The notes: generated by a model not told the origin, from the letters alone. DNA of 33,860 nt from an uncultured Oscillospiraceae bacterium (GCA_934591725.1 CAKTPR010000010.1:1-33860); one strand, 5' to 3'; counted from the first letter of the stretch, positions 1 through 8,596 are shown. Made by a program: numbers and translations.

Positions 1-141
1 ACATTCCCCGATGGCAACTCTGCCCTGATGCTGGTCTGTGCCCGGCTCCGCCATGTGGCGGGCACCCAGTGGGGCAACAAGAAGTACATGAACATGAAGC
101 ACTTGGAGGCGGTCATGGACGACGCCTCTATTGTCGGCTGA
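1..141 (+). CDS. IS256-type (mutator) transposase, C-terminal end only
   Basis: An open frame enters from the left edge and stops with TGA at 139-141, giving 46 residues. It contains the stretches ALMLVCARLRHVAG and WGNKKYMNMKHLEA, which I recognise as the C-terminus of IS256/mutator-type transposases of Clostridia. The DDE catalytic core must lie upstream of the window. Right after the stop is an AT-rich segment that looks like the element's right end, so the gene probably belongs to a copy that jumped into the recombinase that follows. Family assignment is from memory of the tail sequence, so it is fairly but not fully secure. Confidence 0.65.
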   Translation, partial: TFPDGNSALMLVCARLRHVAGTQWGNKKYMNMKHLEAVMDDASIVG

Positions 142-190
142 CTTTACTCAGCCGAGCCTGCAAATAATTTTGCGCATAAATCTTGACGGG
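1..190 (+). mobile_element. Right end of an IS256-type insertion sequence
   Basis: The transposase stop at 141 is followed by about 50 bases of non-coding DNA. These end in TTTTGCGCATAAATCTTGAC (169-187), which resembles the terminal repeat of IS256-group elements (TTGCGCA, A/T-rich, CTTGACR). From about 195 the reading frame is a serine recombinase in mid-domain, so the element boundary lies between about 186 and 194. The other end and any target duplication are outside the window. Confidence 0.55.
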
Positions 191-194
191 ACCC

Positions 195-872
195 AAGAGA
201 GACCTTATCATCACGAAATCCGTCTCCCGCTTCGGTCAAAATGTCATGGACAGCCTGAGCTATGCCAGAAAGCTGAAGCTGCTTGGGATCGGAATTCAGT
301 TCGAGGAGAACGGGATAAACACTCTCGCCCTCGGCGATGAAATGCTTCTCAGCACCTTCGCCGCTATCGCGCAGGAGGAATCAAAAGCCATCTCTCAAAA
401 CCAGCGACTCTCAATTGTCAAGCGCATGGAAAGTGGAGAATACGTTGACAGCAACGCTCCCTATGGCTACCGACTCCGTAACAAGCAACTGGAGATCTAC
501 GAACCGGAGGCCGAGGTCGTGCGCACCATCTATCAGCTTTACCTGAACGGATGGTCTACGTCAGAAATCGCAAGGGAACTGACAAGCAAAGGAGTCCCCA
601 CGAAGCTGGGGAATGAAATCTGGAAGCCTTTCAGAGTCTCGTATATCCTTTCAAACGAGAGGTACATTGGCGACAGCCTTTACCAGAAGACTTGCAGGGA
701 TACTACCGTCCCCTTCAAGCAGTCAGTCAACCGTGGTCAGGAGGATATGTACTATGCAACAGGAACACTTCCCTCGATCATAGACCGTGAGACCTTTGAG
801 AAAGTACAGGCGCTTCTCAAAAAGAGAAAAGAGCAGTTTGCAAAAACGGAAGCACAAATCATATATGGATAG
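195..872 (+). pseudogene. Large serine recombinase, N- and C-terminally truncated
   Basis: The frame opens in the middle of a resolvase catalytic domain (RDLIITKSVSRF, then EEN, LSTFAAIAQEESKAIS). It continues through the recombinase domain (YGYRL, EVVRTIYQLYLNGWSTSEIA, ILSNERYIGDS, SIIDRETFEKVQALL). The N-terminal strand with the nucleophilic serine is missing because the IS end abuts the gene at about 190. The usual zinc ribbon and coiled coil after residue 225 are also missing, with a TAG following IIYG. A TTG at 183 lies within the IS end and is unlikely to be a true start. The protein should be inactive. It was probably the first of a tandem recombinase pair from an integrative element. 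Confidence 0.8.
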
Positions 873-932
873 GACAGGGCGAATCACCCTGCATACGAAA
901 ACCGAAACCGAGATTTCCGAAGGAGAATGACC

Positions 933-1995
933 ATGCCAGTAAGCGTAGAAAAAAGGCTGAAAAAGCGAGTCAGCGTATTGGAGCCGAGGCAGTCCTTCCT
1001 TGTGGACAAGGAGAAATACCGGCAGAAAAGAGTGTCCGCATATTGCCGTGTGTCTACGGACGATAAGGAACAGCTCACCTCATACGAGAATCAGAAAAAG
1101 GTATATCCTCAATATCCTTCGGAACGAGAAATACTGCGGAGACTGCATCCTCCAAAAGACCGTAACCGTGGACTGCATCTCAAAAACCCGCAAGAAGAAC
1201 GAGGGTGAGGCTCCCATGTACATCGTTGAGAACAACCACGACGCAATTATCTCTCGGGAGGTGTTCAACCGAGTTCAGGAGGAGCTGGTGAGGAGAAAGG
1301 CCATCGTCCCGCAGTTCGAGAAAAAGGCTCTCACCTCAAGCGGGAAATACTCCCGATATGCCCTGACCGACGTCCTCATGTGCGGGGAATGCGGAAGCCG
1401 CTATAAACGGGTAACCTGGACCAACCGAGGGAAAAAGAAAATCGTCTGGCGCTGCATCAATCGTCTGGAAAACGGAACGAAATACTGCAAGGAATCCCTC
1501 AGCGTGGACGAAGCCACGCTCCACAGCGCCATCGTTCGAGCCATCAACCACTTCAATGAGGAGGATGAAACGACCTACCTGACGCTGATGAAAGCGACAA
1601 TCGGGGATGCCATCGGCCTGAACGGGGGTTCCGATGAGGTCGATATTCTGGAGCGCAGGATCGCTGTGCTGGATAAAAGAACCCTCGAATTGATCAACGA
1701 AAGCGTCTCTGCGGGAACAGATTTCGAGTCGCATGAGGACGAGTTCCGAGATCTCTCCGAGGAAAAGAAGCAACTGGAACGCCGAATCGCCGCGATCAAG
1801 GAAAGCCTTGCCGATGATGAAAGCGTGAGGCATCGGCTTTCCGAGATCGAAGCTACCATCGAGGAAAGAGCCAAAAACAAAGACACCTATGATGACGCCA
1901 TCGTGAGGCAGATGATCGAGTGCATCCGAGTCTATCACGATGGGAGGCTGGAGATCATCTTTGGCGGTGGCCATGAGGTAGAAGAACACCTATAA
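933..1995 (+). pseudogene. Large serine recombinase with internal deletion and frameshift
   Basis: AGGAG at 921-925 suits the ATG at 933 better than the ATG at 927. The N-terminal piece has the resolvase signature YCRVSTDDKEQLTSYENQ, including the likely nucleophilic serine. At about 1098-1110 the coding jumps to another frame, which resumes at ILRNEKYCGD, a motif normally found some 150-200 residues later. From there to 1995 follow a zinc ribbon (CGECG, then WRCINR and KYCKE) and a long charged coiled coil ending HEVEEHL. Most of the catalytic and recombinase domains are therefore deleted. Downstream is a terminator hairpin at 2011. This gene and the preceding recombinase fragment are remains of one tandem recombinase module. 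Confidence 0.85.
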
Positions 1996-2010
1996 AAGAC
2001 TATAAGAACT

Positions 2011-2036
2011 CCGGCTGCGCCAAGCAGCCGGTTTTT
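2011..2036 (+). terminator. Rho-independent terminator after the recombinase remnant
   Basis: CCGGCTGC (2011-2018), a 5-base loop and GCAGCCGG (2024-2031) form a perfect 8-bp stem followed by TTTTT. It lies 16 bases past the recombinase stop. Confidence 0.8.
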
Positions 2037-2052
2037 ATTTGGAGGAATGCGT

Positions 2053-2145
2053 ATGAAAAAGCTGTCCCACAAGGATCGAGGAGAGTTGGCCTTCTTTGTC
2101 AACCCCGAAACGAAGAAGGTCGAATACTTTCTTCTGCTCACATAA
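2053..2145 (+). pseudogene. Truncated small mobile-element ORF
   Basis: GGAGGA at 2041-2046 precedes ATG 2053. The 30-residue product begins MKKLSHKDRGELAFFVNPE and ends KKVEYFLLLT. The last few codons run into sequence antisense to the IS200-type tnpA remnant. The ORF therefore looks like the 5' end of an accessory gene of the recombinase-bearing element, cut by the IS fragment. I do not recognise the family. The good ribosome binding site suggests it was once translated. Confidence 0.45.
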
Positions 2146-2274
2146 CTTCCGCAATATTACTCCATTATCCTTGCGGATATCTCCGTATATCTCCTGCCTA
2201 CGATATTTCGGTGCAAATACTATGTGGTACTTGCATCTCCACCGCGAGTGCGATAAACTGTTTATGTCATTCAT
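2125..2274 (-). pseudogene. tnpA: IS200-type Y1 transposase TnpA, N-terminal fragment
   Basis: Translation from ATG 2274 begins MNDINSLSHSRWRCKYHIVF and continues with PKYRRQ, typical of the first strand and helix of IS200 TnpA. The frame then leaves the family after KLCEQKKV. The HUH pair (normally MPDHVHM) and the catalytic tyrosine lie further downstream in the family and are missing, so it cannot transpose. AAAGGAGG stands about 8 bases before the ATG. The longer upstream open frame (to 2421) runs through the IS end hairpin and is not expected to be coding. Confidence 0.75.
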
Positions 2275-2360
2275 TTGACTGCCTCCTTTAGTTTTGTTGC
2301 GGTTGGCGAACCTGCTCCATTCTACTATTGGAGGCTTTTTTCTTCTATAAGTTCTTTTTT

Positions 2361-2379
2361 CCCCCGGCTTAGCCGGGGG
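2361..2379. repeat. IS200/IS605-type subterminal palindrome
   Basis: CCCCCGGCTTAGCCGGGGG is a perfect 9-bp inverted repeat around one base, placed about 90 bases upstream of the tnpA remnant. This is the position of the left-end hairpin recognised by TnpA in IS200-type elements. Confidence 0.65.
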
Positions 2380-2409
2380 TTGTCTTCGTCTCTTAAGAGC
2401 CAACCGAGC

Positions 2410-2440
2410 AGGAGCAGCCAACTTAGGCTGCTCCTGTTTT
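2410..2440 (+). terminator. Rho-independent terminator
   Basis: AGGAGCAGCC (2410-2419), loop AACTTA and GGCTGCTCCT (2426-2435) form a perfect 10-bp stem, followed by GTTTT. It may be the original terminator of the gene or element interrupted at 2145. It also insulates the scar from glnN. Confidence 0.7.
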
Positions 2441-2459
2441 CGTAATTCATAACATAAAT

Positions 2460-2487
2460 CTGCTCCCGGCGTTCCGGGAGCAGATTT
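2460..2487 (-). terminator. Likely glnN terminator hairpin
   Basis: CTGCTCCCGG, loop CGTT and CCGGGAGCAG (2460-2483) form a perfect 10-bp stem starting 14 bases past the glnN stop. The T-rich run is better on the plus strand (ATTTTAT) than on the glnN side (ATTTATG), so it may work in both directions. Confidence 0.65.
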
Positions 2488-2496
2488 TATATGGTC

Positions 2497-4590
<2,094 letters not shown>

Positions 4591-4635
4591 GAACTTACCT
4601 CGTCTTTCTTCCCGTGGCGCAGCGCCGGCGGGATC

Positions 4636-4687
4636 AAAAATAAAAATCGGCAAAGATGCCATGCAATACTGCACGACGCCTTTGCCG
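4636..4687 (-). promoter_or_regulatory. Terminator-like hairpin in the glnN leader (candidate attenuator)
   Basis: Reading leftward, CGGCAAAG (4687-4680) pairs perfectly with CTTTGCCG (4655-4648). An inner stem CGTGC/GCATG closes a six-base loop, AGTATT. The structure is followed directly by ATTTTTATTTTT (4647-4636). That is an intrinsic terminator inside the transcribed leader, about 8 bases after the predicted start of transcription and 45 bases before the glnN start codon. It could be a conditional attenuator or could block read-through from the upstream gene. Confidence 0.65.
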
Positions 4688-4702
4688 TTTCAATATGTGC
4701 GG

Positions 4703-4731
4703 ATTATAGTGCGCTTTCGCTAATTTGTCAA
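4703..4731 (-). promoter_or_regulatory. Sigma-A promoter of glnN
   Basis: Leftward TTGACA (4731-4726), a 17-base spacer and TATAAT (4708-4703): a perfect consensus. Transcription should begin near 4696, giving a leader of about 105 bases. Confidence 0.85.
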
Positions 4732-4782
4732 GCCCCTTTTTGTAGACTTCGGCAAAAAATTTTGCGGTGCGGCGGACAAGCC

Positions 4783-5883
4783 TTACAAACGCTGGCTCCC
4801 TGCGAGGGCGCGGTTCTTGTATTCGGCCTCTCCGGTCACGTCCCTGAGTATCTCTATCTCCGGCGGGAGACGGCCCGTGTCCGCGCCGTAGGCGAAGAGA
4901 ATGGCCTTATCGGAGCTGAAGGGATAGACATCCAGCTCCATGCGCCGCTTGTCATATGTAAAGCTGTACTTCTGCTTTATGACGCTGTGCAGGGAGACAT
5001 CCGCCTCCATGAGATAGGCCACGTACTCCTTCTCGGAGATGGGCTTCTCTGTGACCCAGCGCGTCCCGTCCGGGGCGATGCGCTTCTCAGTATAGAAGTA
5101 CAGATAGCCGCTGCCGTTCTTCTGCTGGCGGATGCGGCGCTCGGTGTCCTGCCTGACAGGGACAAGGTAGGTCTGCATCATCTCGGCGGGCGCAGCGCCG
5201 TAGAGCTTCTCAAGAGCGGTGCAGTCGGGCATTGCGACGAGGTATTTCTTTTTGCCCGGCTCCGGTGCGGCCTGACCGATTATGCGGTATATCTGCGCGA
5301 TGGCGCGGTCGATCTTGTCCTCAACGTTCACGGAGTTGTCGATAACGTAGACCGCGGGGTGGCTGCTCCACGCGCGCAGGGTGAGATCGTCCTTCTCGCG
5401 CGCGACCTCGACCGTCTCATAGCGCGCGGCGTTGCCGTAGTTATACGCAAACTCTGCGCCCTTGGCGCAGGTGACGAGGTGAAGAACAGCGTCATATCCG
5501 GCGAGCACATCCTGCTCGGTCTTACCGAAATGGGCGAGGGTCTTTGCAAACTGAGCGTCTGATATATACGCCTTATCGTCGAGCACGGCGCGGTCATATA
5601 TGATGAGCACCTTGTCCTCCGGCACCATCTCCGCGCCCTTGAGGGCGAGACGCTCCTTGTGCAGCTGATCCTCAATGACGAAATACTGGAAATCCTCCAT
5701 GCTGACGCAGTTGCCGAAGGGGCGGATGCCGAAGCCGGAGATAAGCTCCGTCGCCGTTTCGGGTATGGTGATGACCTTCCAGCCGTCCTCCTGCCTGAAC
5801 TCCTTGAGAATACGGCTGATGAGCGTGGTTTTCCCTGCGGCGGGGCCGCCGGTGAGAACGATGCGGGTGATGCTTTTTGGCAT
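4783..5883 (-). CDS. P-loop ATPase (AAA_28-like) with C-terminal CYTH-like domain
   Basis: A 366-residue protein. Residues 12-20 (GGPAAGKTT) are a Walker A loop of the NadR/AAA_28 kinase-like type. DKVLIIYDRAVLDD near 115-130 is Walker B-like. The C-terminal third has alternating charged strands (VRQDTERRIRQQ, YFYTEKR, KQKYSF, MELDVYPF) like the triphosphate tunnel fold of CYTH proteins. The same pairing occurs in TTD14-like proteins. The substrate is unknown; a nucleotide- or polyphosphate-dependent kinase or phosphatase role is only an inference. Start chosen at ATG 5883 because GGAGGAG lies 7 bases upstream; 25 more codons are open but unsupported. It is transcribed alone from 5941-5968 and ends about 50 bases before the glnN promoter. 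Confidence 0.75.
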   Translation of the reverse strand: MPKSITRIVLTGGPAAGKTTLISRILKEFRQEDGWKVITIPETATELISGFGIRPFGNCVSMEDFQYFVIEDQLHKERLALKGAEMVPEDKVLIIYDRAVLDDKAYISDAQFAKTLAHFGKTEQDVLAGYDAVLHLVTCAKGAEFAYNYGNAARYETVEVAREKDDLTLRAWSSHPAVYVIDNSVNVEDKIDRAIAQIYRIIGQAAPEPGKKKYLVAMPDCTALEKLYGAAPAEMMQTYLVPVRQDTERRIRQQKNGSGYLYFYTEKRIAPDGTRWVTEKPISEKEYVAYLMEADVSLHSVIKQKYSFTYDKRRMELDVYPFSSDKAILFAYGADTGRLPPEIEILRDVTGEAEYKNRALAGSQRL

Positions 5884-5940
5884 GTGCGCTCCTCCAATCC
5901 GGCGTCGGGACGCCGGTAAACGTTCGGGATTTACACAAAA

Positions 5941-5968
5941 ATTATAGCATTTCCGCATTTTCTGTCAA
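5941..5968 (-). promoter_or_regulatory. Sigma-A promoter of the P-loop/CYTH gene
   Basis: Leftward TTGACA (5968-5963), a 16-base spacer and TATAAT (5946-5941), about 58 bases before the ATG. Confidence 0.8.
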
Positions 5969-6134
5969 GGCCTTTTAGCGAACCCCGCCAAACGTCGGCT
6001 GTTCCGGTCGAGAATCGGCGCATATTTGACTGCCAGGCCCCGGATATTCCTGCGCACAGAGGTAAAATTGGGGCGAAAGTGGGGAATAAGCACCGGAAAA
6101 AAGCACAAAAACAGCCCTCTGAACACGACAACCC
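5969..6134. other. Divergent intergenic region without a gene
   Basis: Between the promoter of the P-loop gene and that of the zinc-ribbon gene I see no credible ORF, strong hairpin or repeat. Open frames here lack ribosome sites. Confidence 0.6.
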
Positions 6135-6163
6135 TTGACTAAAATGCAATTTAGATGTATTAT
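6135..6163 (+). promoter_or_regulatory. Sigma-A promoter of the zinc-ribbon membrane protein
   Basis: TTGACT (6135-6140), a 17-base spacer and TATTAT (6158-6163), about 50 bases before the start codon. Confidence 0.75.
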
Positions 6164-6215
6164 CTATTAGTGGTTTAGTATCCATTTCTATTGAAAATAG
6201 AACGGAGGAACTTGT

Positions 6216-6857
6216 ATGAGCATGATTCCTGAAGTAAAATGCCGCCGCTGCGGTGCGACATTTTCTTCCATGCGCAGCCGCTGCCCCAACTGCGGCACCC
6301 GTAGGGTCGCACAGAGCGGGCGCGCACCAAGCACCACGCCGGGAACGGTCAAGGGTACCGCTTCCTATGAGCGTGCTGAAACGAACACAAAATGGCAGAT
6401 GATATTCGGCTTGATCCTTGTCGTCGCGGTTATTCTGGCCGTCATTGTTATGGTCAGCACCAGCCTTGACGGCAGTGATTCAAGCAACAAGTCCACGGCG
6501 ATCACGCCCCCGGTTGTGACGGATTACGTTCCCATCATTGAAGCCGCGCCTACGGCCGAGCCGACACCGACGCCGACTGTCGAGAGCATCAAGATCTTCT
6601 TCTACACCGATGAAAAGAAGGAGGACTTTACGATGCATGTCGGTGAGTCTGTTCCGCTGACGGCTCAAGTGCTGCCGCTCACGATCCAGGGCGTCAAGGT
6701 CGAATGGACCAGCGCAAACACCGATTACCTCACAGTCACCTCGACGGATGATCTTAGCTGCACGGTCGAGTGCATCGCAAACATCTCCGGCGGTGTCAAG
6801 CTTACGGCGAGCTGCCTCGGTGTTGAAAAGACCATCACGGTCTACTGCGTCGAATGA
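6216..6857 (+). CDS. Zinc-ribbon, single-pass membrane protein with Ig-like outer domain
   Basis: A 213-residue protein of unknown function with clear architecture. The N-terminal zinc ribbon has two CxxC pairs (C9, C12 and C23, C26). A basic linker follows, then one membrane span at about 62-80, a Thr/Pro-rich stalk (PTAEPTPTPT near 112-121) and a C-terminal BIG2-like Ig domain (VPLTAQVLPL, VEWTSANTDYLTV, the end resembling GVEKTITVYC). The ribbon should sit in the cytoplasm and the Ig domain outside. Start ATG 6216 follows GGAGG by 7 bases; the second ATG (6222) is possible. The gene is monocistronic between its own promoter and a strong terminator. It could sense or tether something at the envelope, but nothing here identifies the partner. 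Confidence 0.8.
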   Translation: MSMIPEVKCRRCGATFSSMRSRCPNCGTRRVAQSGRAPSTTPGTVKGTASYERAETNTKWQMIFGLILVVAVILAVIVMVSTSLDGSDSSNKSTAITPPVVTDYVPIIEAAPTAEPTPTPTVESIKIFFYTDEKKEDFTMHVGESVPLTAQVLPLTIQGVKVEWTSANTDYLTVTSTDDLSCTVECIANISGGVKLTASCLGVEKTITVYCVE

Positions 6858-6876
6858 TCAAAAAATGTGTTCGGAA

Positions 6877-6910
6877 AATTCCGGAGGCCTTGAGGTCTCC
6901 GGAATTTTTC
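6877..6910 (+). terminator. Terminator of the zinc-ribbon gene
   Basis: AATTCCGGAG (6877-6886), a 10-base loop and CTCCGGAATT (6897-6906) form a perfect 10-bp stem ending in a T run (6905-6909), 19 bases after the stop. Confidence 0.85.
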
Positions 6911-7124
6911 CGGTTTCAACAGAAATTGTCTTACAATTTTGTGCAATCTTTCAAAAATTTGTATTTTTTGCAATTAGCCCTATGCAAACAGGATTTTTTG
7001 ATATACAATGGAACAAATACCACAGGGCGATTGGAGCAGATCACCATGCGGTATGAGACAGGCTCTCCCGGCGCGGCTGCGAATGCACATCCTCGCGGCG
7101 GTCACGGGTAAGGCTATCACGTCT

Positions 7125-7157
7125 GGACGGGGATGCCGCAAGTCCCCGTCCTTTCTT
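7125..7157 (+). terminator. Orphan intrinsic terminator
   Basis: GGACGGGGA (7125-7133), a 9-base loop and TCCCCGTCC (7143-7151) form a perfect 9-bp stem followed by TTTCTT. No protein gene precedes it within 260 bases, so it may end a small RNA. Confidence 0.65.
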
Positions 7158-7209
7158 ATAGGTTATGTGTCAATAATTGGGGTAGAGCGAAGCGAAAAAA
7201 GCAGTGATG

Positions 7210-7239
7210 AAGGCGTGGGCGGCGTGCCGCACACGCCTT
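7210..7239. repeat. Long GC-rich palindrome, REP-like
   Basis: AAGGCGTGGGCGGC (7210-7223) faces GCCGCACACGCCTT (7226-7239) across two bases. Thirteen of 14 pairs match, the exception being one G/A. Further outside, GCAG (7201-7204) can pair with CTGC (7242-7245). There is no T run in either direction. Confidence 0.6.
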
Positions 7240-7458
7240 TGCTGCATAATAAAATGGCCGCTTGAAATCATAGAGTTTTGTAAGAAAATGGAGAAAAAGT
7301 AAAAAACCGCCTCAAAGCCCAACGAAGTGGGTTTGACGCTGGCAGGGTCAGCCAATTTTGAGGACAGGGAAAATGATGCTGACAATAGTAGTCTGTGATA
7401 ATGACGTCATAATGTAAAACTCATTGTATGATGGCAAGCGAAATCTGACGCGCAGCGC

Positions 7459-8346
7459 TCACTTCTCTTCCGATTCTTCAATTATGTCGGAGGCTGTGCC
7501 TTCCAGCAGATCTGTTACGACTTGATTGAGCTGCGCCGCATTCTTGGATGTAATAACTGGAACACCCGTGCGCTCCTCAACCGCTTTTCGGGCAATCCCC
7601 GCTGCTTCGCCTCCCTCGCTGGCAACTGCTATATTCTCCGAAAATGTGCTTGGAGCTTTCTGCTTGGATATCTCCGTTGCAGTAGCCTCTGCCAGCATGT
7701 TCAGCACCAATTCCAGCGTGGTCATATTATCACGAAGATTTTCCTTTTTTAAACCCTTCAGATTTTTGTACTGGCGGGTAGACATTCCTGACCACGCACG
7801 GGATATCTCGTCCGTGAGGATGGCATACTCCACGCCTTTCTGCACGCCGCGGGCATCCCTCTCATCCGTCAGATCCTTGCGGACTTGAATCGCTTGCAGC
7901 CGTTGGTTGATCCACTCGCGACTATACCCTTTCTTGAAGTAGGTCTCCAATGCGCGGTCAATTGTCAGCTCCGGATCGATAGTTTCTTCAATGCGCTCCT
8001 GTCCGACTTTGGCAAGCCAAAGTTTAAATGGCTCCGCTTTAGGTGACGGGATCGACTGAATTATCCGCAAGAGCTGCTCCGTGTCAGCCACATCGGTCAA
8101 ACGGCGTTTCCCGTCTGAAGCGGTCATTTTCAACTGCTTACAATTTGTAAGCAGTTGAACTGCACCCTCACTATTCAGCCGCTTTTTTAAAACCGCCCAA
8201 TATGTACTGGCGTGACGAGCATCCGGCTGGTCGGTCAATACTGCCACCACATCGACGACGGAGAAGTACCACTCTTCCTGTTCTTCATCCCACGCCGTGC
8301 GGATACGCTTGCCCTCAAATAGTTGAATTTTATTGTCAGCGGTCAT
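7459..8346 (-). CDS. BRO-N domain protein (phage antirepressor / DinD-like)
   Basis: A 295-residue protein. Residues about 5-110 form a BRO-N DNA-binding module (IQLFEGKRIRTAWDEE, EWYFSVVDVVAVLTD, WAVLKKRL, LTDVADTEQLLRIIQSI). The remainder (KAEPFKLWLAKVGQERIEE, YSREWINQRLQAIQVRKDL, AILTDEISRAW) is the conserved C-terminal part seen in orphan Bro and DinD-like proteins. Such proteins occur as phage antirepressors and in damage-inducible or defence contexts. Start ATG 8346 follows a weak GAAAGGCG; upstream codons lack a site. No phage genes adjoin it, so it is an orphan cargo gene beside the hairpin-rich region. Its target is unknown. Confidence 0.75.
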   Translation of the reverse strand: MTADNKIQLFEGKRIRTAWDEEQEEWYFSVVDVVAVLTDQPDARHASTYWAVLKKRLNSEGAVQLLTNCKQLKMTASDGKRRLTDVADTEQLLRIIQSIPSPKAEPFKLWLAKVGQERIEETIDPELTIDRALETYFKKGYSREWINQRLQAIQVRKDLTDERDARGVQKGVEYAILTDEISRAWSGMSTRQYKNLKGLKKENLRDNMTTLELVLNMLAEATATEISKQKAPSTFSENIAVASEGGEAAGIARKAVEERTGVPVITSKNAAQLNQVVTDLLEGTASDIIEESEEK

Positions 8347-8426
8347 ACTATATCGCCTTTCTTCATTTCCAGTCATTATGCCGTTGTGTATGCTTATTAT
8401 ATCAAGATAAAGCAGGAAAAGCAAAG

Positions 8427-8464
8427 AAAAGCTACATCCCAGTTTTCACTGAAATGTAGCTTTT
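8427..8464 (-). terminator. Terminator of tRNA-Leu
   Basis: Leftward AAAAGCTACAT (8464-8454), a 16-base loop and ATGTAGCTTTT (8437-8427), followed by CTTTGCTTTT. It starts 5 bases past the encoded CCA. Confidence 0.75.
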
Positions 8465-8468
8465 AACT

Positions 8469-8554
8469 TGGTGCCGGTGACCGGACTCGAACCGGTATAC
8501 TGTTGCCAGCGAGGGATTTTAAGTCCCTTGTGTCTACCATTTCACCACACCGGC
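8469..8554 (-). tRNA. tRNA-Leu (anticodon TAA)
   Basis: On the minus strand the acceptor arm is GCCGGTG paired with CACCGGC, followed by A and an encoded CCA. The anticodon loop in GGGACTTAAAATCCC carries TAA. A long variable arm (CGCTGGCAACAG) marks a class II tRNA, and the T arm has GGTTCGAGTCC. Length is 86 bases with CCA. It has its own promoter and terminator. Confidence 0.97.
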
Positions 8555-8567
8555 AGGTGCATATAAC

Positions 8568-8596
8568 AATTTACCACTCATTGGACGGATAGTCAA
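8568..8596 (-). promoter_or_regulatory. Promoter of tRNA-Leu
   Basis: Leftward TTGACT (8596-8591), a 17-base spacer and TAAATT (8573-8568), 14 bases before the tRNA 5' end. Confidence 0.7.

Larger units (their letters stand above)
2125..2400 (-). mobile_element. IS200-type insertion sequence remnant (left part only)
   Basis: The segment holds, in leftward orientation, an IS-end hairpin (2361-2379), an untranslated leader and the first 50 codons of a Y1 transposase. The catalytic half of the gene and the other end are absent. The inner limit at about 2125-2140 is where the sequence changes into the truncated rightward ORF. The outer limit near 2400 is approximate. Confidence 0.6.
6911..7458. 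other. Gene-poor region with hairpins and possible small RNA
   Basis: About 550 bases without a convincing protein gene. The first 100 bases are AT-rich. From about 7010 to 7157 there is a GC-richer, structured-looking stretch ending in a strong intrinsic terminator (7125-7157), which would suit a small RNA; I could not match it to 6S, SRP, tmRNA, RNase P or a riboswitch class. A long near-perfect palindrome follows at 7210-7239. The remainder up to the BRO-N gene has only short open frames without ribosome sites (for example leftward 7385-7170), which I regard as non-coding. Confidence 0.4.

Noticed and set aside
2275..2421. N-terminal extension of the IS200-type tnpA frame up to 2421
   Set aside because: It reads through the IS end hairpin and another terminator; the ATG at 2274 has the ribosome site and the family N-terminus.
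7015..7160. Riboswitch or classical RNA (cyclic-di-GMP, fluoride, molybdenum cofactor, 6S, SRP)
   Set aside because: Some words such as CACAGGGC recall cyclic-di-GMP-I riboswitches, but the other required blocks are missing, and no gene follows the terminator in that direction.
7170..7385. Leftward 71-codon frame in the gene-poor region
   Set aside because: No ribosome site, no recognisable motif, and it overlaps the REP-like palindrome.
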